Origin: Rhytidiadelphus loreus
Taxonomy: Eukaryota; Streptophyta; Bryopsida; Hypnales; Hylocomiaceae
NCBI GenBank assembly: GCA_947034895.1
Contig: OX344762.1
Coordinates: forward strand, 46,294,760-46,358,759
Length of the DNA: 64,000 nucleotides
Reading direction: 5' to 3'
Below are positions 38,073 to 48,236 of this stretch, in pieces. A program made the translations under genes and the position numbers. The stretch's first letter is position 1; every line of letters starts with the position of its first letter. A model generated the notes under the pieces. The model had not been told where the DNA came from and searched no databases. It was given only the letters and a program-made list of their open reading frames with translations.

Positions 38073-38280
38073 TTATTCCTGGGTTTGCTCCCGCACGGCG
38101 GAGCTTTGACTTTGAAACCTGGAAACGGGTACTTGAAACTTTAAGTTGTTAGTTATTCCTGGGGTTGCTCCCGCACGGCGAAGCTTTGACTTTGAAACCT
38201 GGAAACGGGTACTTGAAACTTTGATTTGACTGTTAATTCCTGGGGTTGCTCCCGCACGGCGGAGCTTTGACTTTGAACGT
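38073..38280 (+). repeat. 80-bp leader repeat, 2.6 copies (element B3)
   Basis: Units start TTATTCCTGGG and contain GCTCCCGCACGGCGGAGCTTTGA, then CCTGGAAACGGGTACTTGAAA. The core GGC(A/G)(A/G)AGCTTTGA also occurs in the leaders of A (20214-20227) and B1 (43884-44040). Confidence 0.75.
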
Positions 38281-39824
38281 TAAAAATTGCCATTTGAAAC
38301 TTAAAATTACCTCACACGGCAAAGCTTTGACTTAGAATCATAAATAAGATTCTTTTAGAAACTTATTTAAAGTCCGAGCTTTGTTGATTTATTTCTCTTC
38401 GCGTTGGATGTGGTGGAGGTATTTTTGCTTCCAAAACACCAATTATTACGTCTATTTTGCTTTAACTTTGACACTTGTTGCTCTATTTTAGTTTTAAATT
38501 GCTAGATTCATCATCATGTTAAAACCTATTTAATTAGTATTGTTTGGATTGTTTTGTAATTCCATTATACCCATAGAAATCAATTTCTTTTGTTGTTCTT
38601 TTGTGGGGTGTTCTTCACAAAAAACCTGACGTTCTGCCTTTATTAATTTATAAAATTTCAGTCTGGGAGAAAATTCAGTTTGGCCATAGGAGGCTAAGGC
38701 AGTCGGGAGCTGTCGAAGTACCAAGGGAACGCCCGGGAACGCCGAAAACACCGCTACTGGAGCTGCCAATACAGCCGTCAAGGCCGTGAGGCACGGGACA
38801 CCAACCCGGGTAACAATTGACGTCGGCGAGTATTAGCTGGGCAAGGGTATCGATTCCACGAACGGGCCAGTACATCGGGAACGCTGAGGAAAACGGGGAA
38901 CTCGCGGGAACGTGGGGACGCGCCGCGGGAACAAGGAGAAACGACGGACCAGAGGTACGTATCCCGCTAACAGTACCAGCACTGGTGACGGAGCCAAAAT
39001 TGATTGGAACAACTGAATCCAGGGAGCTGAATTCCAAAATGTGGACAAGAAGTTTAACTTGAAAAACTCCATTCCATTAACAAGCATAACCACATGGACA
39101 ATTGACCATAACAATTGGCAATTTCACTTGAAAAGAAATATAAGCTAAGGCGATTGTTGCCACGCTCCAACTCTTTTACAAATTTTGGGAAAAATTTGAA
39201 CACCAAGGATTTCAAACTAACATTCACTCTCGGTTATGCAAATCCTCTCTCCACCATAGCCAACTTCAATTTGCAAAACATCAAATGAAGGATTGAAGAA
39301 CAAAAATAATAAGAAGGAAAGAAATTCGACACGTGAAGGAATTAGAAGATTAAACAATTATTAAGGTAAGAATCTAACTATTCATCAATTAATTGTTTTG
39401 GTATTGTTTATTCGGTTTATTCTTTCCACTATTCATTGTTAGATTTGTTTTAGATTATTTAAGATTATTTTATTAGATTACTATTCATTCATTTGGTTTT
39501 AGTTATTAATTAGGATTCCAAAGCCAAATTAGTTGTTTGTTTGTAGTTTGGGAATTTGTTTTATTAGGCCTAATAAGCCAAATAGATAAAAACAAAAGAC
39601 AACTAATATCTTTGGAATATTAAACTAAAAACTATTAAACAATTGGCAAACGAATAAAACTACTATTCATTGAAAACTTGGAAAAAATGAATTAAATTTA
39701 TCATTTAATTTAATTTCCTAAAATCAAAGGATTAGTTTTAAATTGCCAAAACTAACAAACTTGGACTTTTTAGATAGGTTTAGAAACAATAATACTAAGA
39801 TTTCTTTCAAATTCATGAAAGACA

Positions 39825-39896
39825 ATGGAGAATTTCGAGGAGACAATTATGATGGTGTTTTGCGATGACGGGACGATCGACATTCTTGACACCGAG
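39825..39896 (+). CDS. 24-codon first-exon-like ORF ending at a splice donor (element B3)
   Basis: ACAATGG opens 24 codons (MENFEETIMMVFCDD...DTE) ending at GAG|GTATGA in phase 0. Acidic, as in the A and B1 versions. Same place in the element as the other three. Confidence 0.45.
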
Positions 39897-41057
39897 GTAT
39901 GATTTCAAAATTTATCTTTTGTCTTTTCTTTTGCTTTCATTCTTTAAAAATTTAGATTAGAAAATTAAAACTAACAAAATTAACCATTAAGAATCCAATA
40001 GCTGGTAGAATTTAAATTGTTAGAAAACCTTTGAAAATTTAACTAAAATTGTAAAGGTAATAATTAGATTAACTTTGAATTAATTTGGAAAACAAAATAG
40101 TAATCTCATCCAAAAGAATCTCAAAAGGAATCTAATTTAATTTAGGAACTTAGGGAATATTAGAATAATTAGGGGAAGTCAAAACCTAATTTATCTACTT
40201 ATTCTCTTGAAAATTATTAAAGGAACGAATTCCATCCAACCAAGGGGAATTTTCATCCATTTAAAAGTTTTCACCTAAAAGTCCTAAATTCTTATTTTTT
40301 ATCTTAACAAGAAGTTAATTAATCACTCTACTCATAAAAACCATAAAACCCTAAAAAATCACTAAATTTAGAATAATAACTTAGAATTAAGATTAATTAA
40401 AGAACAATTAGGAATATTCTCAAAGCACGACTGGGGAATCTTTTGAAACCATAATCTTTTAGAGAATCTTTTGAAGATTCCAAATCCACCTTTTACTTTT
40501 AAAATTACTCTGATTTGGAAGCATAAAAGAGTGGATGAAGATTTGACCTAAATTTGGATGAAAATTCCTAAAATAGGTCAAAATTAGGTTTTCTCTAAAA
40601 ATTCCATTAGATAACTTAATAAACCTTTCAAACCTGAAATTTAGATTTATTTTACATTATTTTGCTATTTTTAGGTGACGGATGAAGTTTTTAGGATAGA
40701 GTTAGGTACGAATTTCATCCACACATAACTTTCATTAGGAATATCGGAATCCAACTTGCTTTACCATTTTGGAAAGGGCAAATTGTATTCTTTGATTTAG
40801 TTTATGTAGAATTTTAGTTTAGCTAGAAGTTAAAATCACAATTAACTAACCCTCAACAACCTTTATTTCTTAACTATTAGAGTGTTTTGAAGTACTTAAA
40901 TTAGGTAAAAATCAACATAACAAAGTGTCCATTGCTTGGAAGGCCAAAGAACACTACGTTTACATTTCACCCTTACAATTTGCTAACTTATGCCGCTAGA
41001 ACCTGTGTGCAACTTTCTGACTTAAGGGTGGAGTTAGAAACACTCACAAAGGGCCCC

Positions 41058-41065
41058 CTTTTATA
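41058..41065 (-). promoter_or_regulatory. TATA box of element B2
   Basis: Reverse-strand TATAAAAG. Its downstream leader now starts 5.2 kb away at 35823 because B3 inserted between them. Confidence 0.65.
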
Positions 41066-42126
41066 GGATTCCAAGGGCCCACTCCCTCCCTCAACTTACT
41101 ACTAGTAACCTCATCCATCCGGATTTTCATCCTTATCTCTTGAGATTTTCACCTAATTTTGGTTTTTATGCTAGTCCTAACTTCTATCTTTTGGAGTTTA
41201 ACTCCGAATTGCAAACGGATTGCACCAATGGCTTCAGAAGGCCATTTTAATCTGAAGGACTGCTTTCTTCTTGTTTTTATCGCAAAAAAAACATTGGAAA
41301 TAAGCACCAACTGGAACCAATTAAAAGGGTAAAAAACTAACTTTTGGAGTTTACCTCTTTTGGCATAGGTAACTAACTAGGATTGTTGGGGAGGCTCTAG
41401 GGAGTAAGAAAAGACTCCTTGATGTCTTTGTTCCAACTTCGTACGCTCCCGGGACGCCGGTCGACCCCGCAAAGATCCTACCGTAATTAATAATTGGGGG
41501 AATGTTGATGATCTCGGCTGCCTCCCGTTATCGAAACACCATGAAATTTGTTGGGGCGCGCTATTAACATAAAAGATGCTACTCTCATTTTTAGTGAGAT
41601 TTTACCGCAGCCTAGGTAATTTATATGAATTTTCCGTTGTAGCTTTTAGCGATGACCGCTTGGAAAAAGATCCTTTGGAGATAAGAAAAAACCGAGACTT
41701 TTGGGGGAACCTCTTATGGAATCCCCCAAGCCACGTGCCAAGTCTTGGGTGAATCTGGCACACAGTTGGTGGCGAGGCGACAACTAACTTTGTTCGAATT
41801 ATCGGCAGTCAAGGAATCTTTTACACATGAGGGAATCTTGGCGAATGGATTTCGCCCTGGATACCCTGACATGTTCCAGATCCGAGAGCACTATCCGGCG
41901 GCCGTGGATTTCTCCATGTGGCCTGTCTTGGACAAATGATACCTGCAAGCTAACAATTAGGGTTCCTAATATTTCGTCGATAGAATGGAGAAACTAGAAC
42001 CTATCTTTGGAGATTTACATGGGGACCTCCCTAACTCTCCTGGGACCAATTTAGCCTATCACGGTAACGTGCATTGGATTTGGGCTATTTTAGGTAAGTT
42101 CCCAGTAGCCCTATCGTTTCCCACTA

Positions 42127-42481
42127 CACTAAAAACTAAGGGTATTTAGTGTTGAATTACATTTAGTGTAATTACCACCCTACTTGATCCTACACTAAAT
42201 GTCAATTTTAGGACGATTAGTGTAGTGCTAAACTTCAATGCACCGCCTTTGTAACACTAAATGTAAAATCTAAAATCTAAAATCTGACCCACTAAATCTG
42301 AAATTTGAAATCTGTAAATGAAATGTAACACTAAATGTAAACCTCTTCATATTTCAGATTTACCAGAGAGTACTTTTAGTGTTAGAAATTACATTTAGTG
42401 TTGCTTACTTTAGTAGGATAAATGATATTTAGTGTCATGGTTCCCAAATAGTATTGCCAACACTAAATACTCTTTTTAGTG
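42127..42481. mobile_element. TA-flanked MITE (355 bp)
   Basis: Ends CACTAAAAACTAAGGGTATTTAGTGTTG and the inverted CAACACTAAATACTCTTTTTAGTG, with TA outside both ends (42125-42126, 42482-42483). Several internal ATTTAGTGT motifs in both directions. Nested in element B2. The TA flank fits a Tc1/mariner-type MITE, but the termini also resemble CACTA tips. Confidence 0.65.
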
Positions 42482-43454
42482 TACTTGCGGGTTCTAACCT
42501 ATATACAAGTGGGGTTTGTAGGTAATCTACAGGTAAAAAGCTATTTATGACCAAATGCTATACTGATACGTGACATACCTATTTTGGTTCTACACTCTTT
42601 TTTGGGCTTTTCGTAGTATTTTATGCCTTAATTTGTAATAAAATAAAAAAATAAAACTATGAGTCCCAAGTGACAAATTTAGGGCTCACATGCATCTATA
42701 ACCAAAGTATGGTGCTTGAAGGTTGAAATCATTCTAGTAGTCCAATGGCACAATTGGTTTGCCAAAATTTCTTTTTGTATAGAAGATAGCAGGATTTTAT
42801 TCTCCTTCCTCAAATGTACAAAGTAAAAATATGAGCTTGCACATCTTTTGTGTAATTCTATAAGAGGTTCCAAATGGACAACCGCCATTATCTACGGTGA
42901 GAAATTTCTAGAAATTATCCAAGGTGTGATAAAATCTCTCTAAAAATCTTTATAACTTTTTTTATGCTAATTTTATGCTTCAACAAGTTTCATGACAATC
43001 TAACATCCATAATTATTCAAACCAGCAAGATTCTTTAAAATTGGTTTAAAATTAAAGATGATTCTTAGAGTTGACCGGCATTTTGGGAATATACAAAATT
43101 GGAACGAGGTCAAAGCGGGGTCTATTTTTACTCCCTTGTTCTTTTCAAAGAGCCTAGGCTAGTTACTTTCTTTAGAGAATGTAAACTCCAAAAATTGAGT
43201 TTTTATTCTTTTGCAATTTTAATTTGGCACTAAGTTTCAATGAATTTTTTGTGAAGAATAAAATGAAGGGGTGTCATTGAAACTATAAATACCTTCTAAA
43301 GCCAATGGCGTAATTCATTTATGACTTGGAATCTTTTTCCAAAAATCAGAGTTAGGACTAGCATAGAAAGTCAAAAAGTCAAAAATTAGGATTTTCATCC
43401 GAATTGATAAGTTTACCACTAAGAGAATGAGAGGGGGGGTTGCACTTAAGAGAG

Positions 43455-43462
43455 TATATAAG
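43455..43462 (+). promoter_or_regulatory. TATA box of element B1
   Basis: TATATAAG followed by a C/T-rich run (CATTCCCCTTTC), in the conserved position. Confidence 0.7.
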
Positions 43463-43578
43463 GGCATCCATTCCCCTTTCAAAAACACCCTCATTGTTAT
43501 TTTGACTTCGTTAGGTTCATTTTAGTGGATTTGAGCCATTTTGAGCCAATTCACCTAGCAATTGTTTTCAGAGCATTC

Positions 43579-43606
43579 TTTTAAGGACATTGGGGTCTCT
43601 TCAAAG
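43579..43606 (+). other. Leader hairpin of element B1
   Basis: TTTTAAGGAC...GTCTCTTCAAAG, a weaker version of the leader hairpin, 124 bases after the TATA box. Confidence 0.4.
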
Positions 43607-43883
43607 CTTTTTCTTGTTTGCACTTGTTTGTGGTTGTTTTTTCACTAACTTGTTGGTTTTAATTAAGTGATTGTATTCATGTGTACTAATCCTAGAGTTA
43701 TCTCACTTCACATTTTGGCAATGCTACTTAGGAGGCCTTTTAGTCCTTGTTATTAAGTTGCACACTTCTAAGTGAGAACTCCTTAAGTGTAAAATCCCCT
43801 TATCCCCTAGGCTTTGTACTAATGTGTTTGTACCACATGCTCTTTGTCTAAACTTTGTCTATAGTTTACCTACTTTCTTTGTA

Positions 43884-44040
43884 GATGGCTAAGCTTTGAA
43901 CCCCCTTATACCCAAAGTGTTTAGAATTTTTGCTAGAATCAAAAACATGGCGGAACTTTGAACCCCCTTGTATCCACCAAAGTATTTAGATTTTTTGTTA
44001 GAATAAAAAACATGGCAAAGCTTTGAATCCAAGTATTTAG
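43884..44040 (+). repeat. About 64-bp leader repeat, 2.5 copies (element B1)
   Basis: ATGGC(T/G/A)(A/G)A(G/A)CTTTGAA occurs three times (43884, 43947, 44012), the first two followed by CCCCCTT and AAAGT(G/A)TTTAGA. It is the same core as in the B3 leader repeats, but in a different unit. Confidence 0.7.
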
Positions 44041-45054
44041 GAAACTCTCAAAAAGTATCAAGTCATTTCAAGTATAATCTCATCGCTTGTGTTAAATAAA
44101 TCTTATGTTTATCCCCCAAAGTTTGGTTTCCTAAAAGTGGATTCCATGTACCAAATTTTCAAAAAGAGTCAAGATTTAGTAGTTAGAGTTTAGTTCAAAT
44201 AACAACTTACTAAATTAGGAAGAATTCCAATCTCTTTGTCATTCCAAACTCTTTCAAGTCCAAATAGAATTTTGCAAGGTTCCCATAACCATTTAGAAAC
44301 TAAACCATCCGTCCGTTAGAAAGAGAAGGATAAAAACCCATAATTATCTCCCTATAAAAATCTAGTTAAAAAAACAACTTGTAGCAAAGGCCCAAGCCTA
44401 TCCATACCTAAGAAGGGGCGGGGGTCCAATTGAAGTGGGGTTCACTATCGGAGTTAGGATTCATAGTTGGGAGCCAAGGGCAAAAAATTGGGTTGGTAGC
44501 TAGCTAATCTAATTGCCAAAAAATCTAGGGAAGAAGGGAGTTTGGAGTTGATGTGCAACTAAGAGAAGTGCAACCAATTCAAGAAAGGTTAAAGGTATAA
44601 AAAATTCAAACTTAGAAGCATGAAGAAGAAAGATTGTAGGATGGACATTGACAAGAACTTAACAAAGAGTGAAGTATGATTTAGATCTTGATTTGAAGTT
44701 GACCATAAAAGAAGATTAAGCAGAGATCTAAAAATATTCAAGTGGGCCATTAGGAATTAGATTAGAAAATAATTGACTTAGATAGGGTCGCAAGAGTCTT
44801 CCAATTGTCATATAATTTTATGAAGTTTGGGAAAAACATTCTATTCCTAAGTCAACTAGTGGAATAATAATAATTAAATAGAATAGTATTAGAAGAAAAA
44901 AAATAGTGGAAGAAAAAAAAAAGTAAAAGGAAAGAAGGAACAAGGAGGGAACTTAAGATGAAGTAGGAATTAGTTTTGAATTTCAATTGTACTACTTGTA
45001 TCAAAGAAAAACCATAAACATTAAGCGATGAGCATAATTCCAAAAGGGGACAAG

Positions 45055-45117
45055 ATGGTAGACAAGGACACATTTGAAGGAGTCTATAATCACCTGATAG
45101 ATGAGATTCACTCTAAG
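45055..45117 (+). CDS. 21-codon first-exon-like ORF ending at a splice donor (element B1)
   Basis: AAGATGG opens 21 codons (MVDKDTFEGVYN...DEIHSK) ending at AAG|GTTAGT in phase 0. Aligned without gaps to the element A version it shares M, K4, Y11, N12, D16, E17 and the final K, so the two are related as peptides. Confidence 0.5.
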
Positions 45118-46312
45118 GTTAGTTCCTAAATCCCATTTTTTTCCCCTTTGAAAGTCTTAATTACGAGCCTTAAACCATAGCCAAAGTACAAGTCAGATTC
45201 AGACCACTAAGGTTAGAATTTATATTTATTTTATTTTTAGAAACTTGTAGAATATATCTAAAGGTTTCTAAAAACATAAAACACTTAGGAAATAGGTTTA
45301 AAACGAGTAAGTTACAAGTGAATGAAGTTTAGGAGCTAGATTGGATGAAAATTAGTCAAGTTCATCTAAAAGGAACAAGAATGGAAACTTAAGAAGTAGA
45401 AAGAATCCAAACTTTAAAAATCAAATTAAAAGTTAATTTTGAGTCATAAGTTGAATTTAATTAGCGGTCAAACTTCATCCATTTATAACTTTGATTAGGA
45501 AAGTTCAAACTTTAAGTAATTTAGCATTTTAGATAGGTAAAATAAAATTCTTTAAGGATCAAGTCTTAAAATTCTAAAAATAATAAATTGACAAAAGAAA
45601 TTTAGAGCTTTAAAAAAAAGTAGATGTCAAACTAAAAATCTTTTGAAGATAACCAAGGAAGTAAGTTAAGTTTAGAATCTCATAAAAGAAGATTAGGGGA
45701 GTTCAAAACTAACTCAAAACTTTGAAAATCACTTCAAAAATCTTAAGATAAAGAAGGATGAAGTTTAGAATAAAGAATGAATGAAATTAAAGAGATTTTG
45801 TCCATATATGACCAAACTTAGGGTTTAGATAATATATTTTATCTTAAATTCATAGCAAAAATCCAAAGTCAAATTAAGTTTAGGATTTGTTAGAAAATGG
45901 ATGGATGAAGTTTAAAAGGCCCTTTAAAAGCTAAACTTCATGTAGACCTAACTTTCTCTAGGAACATTGAATTTGGATGAATTTTATGTTTTTAGATATG
46001 GCATGATCTGATCTTTCCCTTAGAATTGGTAAATTGGGATTGTAAGTTATTAGCCTAAAAATCACAGTGGCCTATCCTAGTTCGTCCAGTTGGTCAAAAA
46101 AGGTATTTTGGGTTAAGTTTTGTTGGTGATTTTGCAAGCTCATATTCTAGAGGCACTTTGATCAAATCCATTGCTTAAAAGGCACAATGAACTATGTCTA
46201 GGCATCTTATTAGGATAAAAATTCACATAAACACTAAAACCTAGTTGTGCTTGTTTCAATACCAAGGGTGGATATTGAAATGCTCACAACATGAGGTTAC
46301 TAGGGTTGGTAT

Positions 46313-46486
46313 TATGTGAGCCTAGAAGACTATACACCTATGTTATAGATTAATTTATTATAGAAACCTTTTGTGATTATAGTGTGATTATGTTATAGAT
46401 ACCTATATTATAAGTGTTTATATTATATGGACCTTTAGTAGTAGTAGGATGTCTACTTATAGATATGCTGAAGGCCCACATGCTTG
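46313..46486. mobile_element. Small TIR element, copy 1
   Basis: Begins TATGTGAGCCTAGAAG and ends GGCCCACATGCTTG, an imperfect inverted repeat. The interior has TATAGATACCTATATTATAAG-type text. A related element lies at 50300-50524. Confidence 0.55.
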
Positions 46487-46798
46487 CATTTTCATGTTCA
46501 CACTCTAGCATCGTTGATGAAGGCTGGCTACTATAGTTTGCATCCCAAGTTGGAATTATGTTAATCATTACATAGTCACTCATAGTGCTCCTATACACCG
46601 TCCAATAATTTACTCATGTGTCAGTTGATTTTGTAAATTTGAAACATATAAGGGGTACATGTCAATTATTTACTTGTGGTCAATCATTTACTAGGAAGTG
46701 CTTGTGAAAAATTTGCCAAATAATCCAAAGATTATATTCTAACAAAGGATATTGAATAATTTACCATATAAAGTGTATTTGTATCCACATTTGTATTT

Positions 46799-46802
<4 letters not shown>

Positions 46803-46881
<79 letters not shown>
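46803..46881. repeat. (AT)n microsatellite
   Basis: About 79 bases of uninterrupted AT dinucleotide. Confidence 0.95.
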
Positions 46882-46882
<1 letters not shown>

Positions 46883-47318
46883 AAGGGGTGAATTTCATTT
46901 TCTTTCATTTTTTTCCATGATTTTCAAGAGCCAATGTGGTGCCAATGTGGTGCCAATTTTGGTTGCATAGTTAATGTTTATGTACGTATCTTTTTTCAAA
47001 GTCTAATAGAATATATATTGTTACAAAAGTAACAAAAGCCCAATCCATGCTACATTGTCATTTTGACTTTTATTTTATTATTTTAATTATCAATGATGAT
47101 TCTTTTTTAAATTCATAATCTACTCAATATGTTAGAATTGTTGATTAAATAATGCGTGTTTCTGCCACAAAACAGCTTCACCTTATCCTAAACACAATTC
47201 CATATACTTCTATATTTATGATGTTCAATATCTCTTTTTTCTAATTTTCAAATATTCCTAATTTTTCATGACAAAAATAATTTGAAATTCAACGCAATGT
47301 GTTTCATAGGTGAATTAA

Positions 47319-48232
47319 CCCCTAAATTTTCAAGTTTTTTTTTTTTTTTTTCTTTCTTTTCATGTTTATCAAATTCCACTCAAACTATCATTTATATTTC
47401 AAAGTGTAAAGAAATTTAGAATTTATTTTGTTTGCATATGTAACCATAGGATCTAGCACTCAACTAGTATAAGAATGTGTGGAAGAAATTTCAAAAACTT
47501 TAACTAGATGGAGTACAAGATATTTGTGTTTGAAGTGAAGAAATTGTTTTTTAGCACCTTGCTTGCGGGCTTGCTAGTTTAGATTTTAAGGTTGTGAATC
47601 TTCGTAGCTTAATATTTTTGCACTACCAATATTGAATTGAAAAATCTTTAATGTCAAAGAATTGGTTGAAAGTCTAGAAGTTTTTCTTAAAACACTTGAT
47701 TTTTATTTATTTTTAAATTATTGAGTAGAAATAAATACAAGATTGAAGGAAAAACTAAATTGTTAATAGTCCTAAGATGGAGTTGAAACACAATAATTCC
47801 AATAGTGGGATTTTTCTAATAAACAAACTAAACCTATTCTAAAAAATTTAATTGTAAAAATTGCATCAAAAACAAATTCTATAAGTTATTTTTTCAAAAA
47901 GATGCTAAGATTGCCCCCAAAACAAGATTGTCTATAACTTTTTCATCATTAGTCCAAATAGAATAAATCAAACCATTCTATGAAAAATGAGAGTTTGAAA
48001 ATTTTATTTTGAATTTTGTGATTTTTTTTGTATTATTCAATGAACCCCATTTGGGGCTTAGGGTGGCATAACTTTTGCTCCTAGGTACCAATTGAAATAG
48101 AAATGATATTCTTTAAAAGTTGACGTCTTTTACTATCTTCAAAAAACATTAAAAAAATCACAATGAAAATTGAGATTGTAAGAGCCTACCTAAAATCCAT
48201 TTTTTTCTCCAAAGAGACTGGGACTTTACGGG
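47319..48232. mobile_element. TTAA-flanked TIR element, copy 2 (914 bp)
   Basis: Second copy of the 9431-10356 family: left CCCCTAAA after TTAA (47315-47318), right GGGACTTTACGGG before TTAA (48233-48236). The interior follows the first copy in the same order but is diverged. No ORF. Confidence 0.6.
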
Positions 48233-48236
48233 TTAA

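Larger units (their letters stand above)
35824..41048 (+). mobile_element. LTR-like element B3 (innermost, 5225 bp)
   Basis: Third layer, in + orientation. Perfect 5-bp duplication AAGGG (35819-35823, 41049-41053) and termini TGTGAG...CTCACA. The 5' end matches the other copies (TGTGAGCCCTCAAGTTGGCACTTGG). It entered B2 a few bases downstream of B2's TATA box, separating that promoter from its leader. It is longer than its relatives, partly because of 80-bp leader repeats and a GC-rich leader block (about 38690-39000). TATA box at 37386, hairpin at 37524, 24-codon ORF ending at a donor at 39825-39896. Confidence 0.82.
33441..42690 (-). mobile_element. LTR-like element B2 (33441-35823 plus 41054-42690, reverse strand)
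   Basis: Second layer, inserted in reverse orientation in B1. Ends are TGTGGGTGC at 33441 (the inverted 3' end, matching B1's 3' end up to CCACCCTTGGT) and GGGCTCACA at 42690 (the inverted 5' end). The flanking pentamers GGCAT (33436-33440) and TGCAT (42691-42695) differ by one base. Without the B3 and 355-bp MITE insertions it is about 3.66 kb, close to element A. It carries a reverse-strand TATA box (41058-41065), a leader with a GC-rich GGCTGGCTGC-type stretch (34860-35050) and a 17-codon ORF ending at a donor (34130-34180). Confidence 0.78.
33000..46288 (+). mobile_element. LTR-like element B1 (outermost; 33000-33440 plus 42691-46288)
   Basis: Outer layer of the nest. Perfect 5-bp duplication ACATG (32995-32999, 46289-46293) and termini TGTGAG...CTCACA. 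Its two parts join to about 4.03 kb colinear with element A: the left part ends in CCAGTGGAGGGCAT, the right part resumes at TGCATCTATAACC, and A reads CCAGTAGAGAGAATCTATGGCC across that point. It holds a TATA box (43455), a leader hairpin (about 43579), three leader repeats (43884-44040) and a 21-codon ORF ending at a donor (45055-45117). No retrotransposon genes and no second LTR, so probably a solo LTR. Confidence 0.82.

Noticed and set aside
38530..39114. Overlapping frames on both strands in a GC-rich block
   Set aside because: They lie in the leader of LTR-like element B3, are mutually overlapping in several frames and show no protein family. High GC alone explains the lack of stops.
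33000..42690. A single 9.7-kb foldback DNA transposon with long inverted ends
   Set aside because: The inverted ends belong to two different insertions. The pentamer duplications ACATG (32995/46289) and GGCAT/TGCAT (33436/42691) show B2 inserted in reverse within B1.
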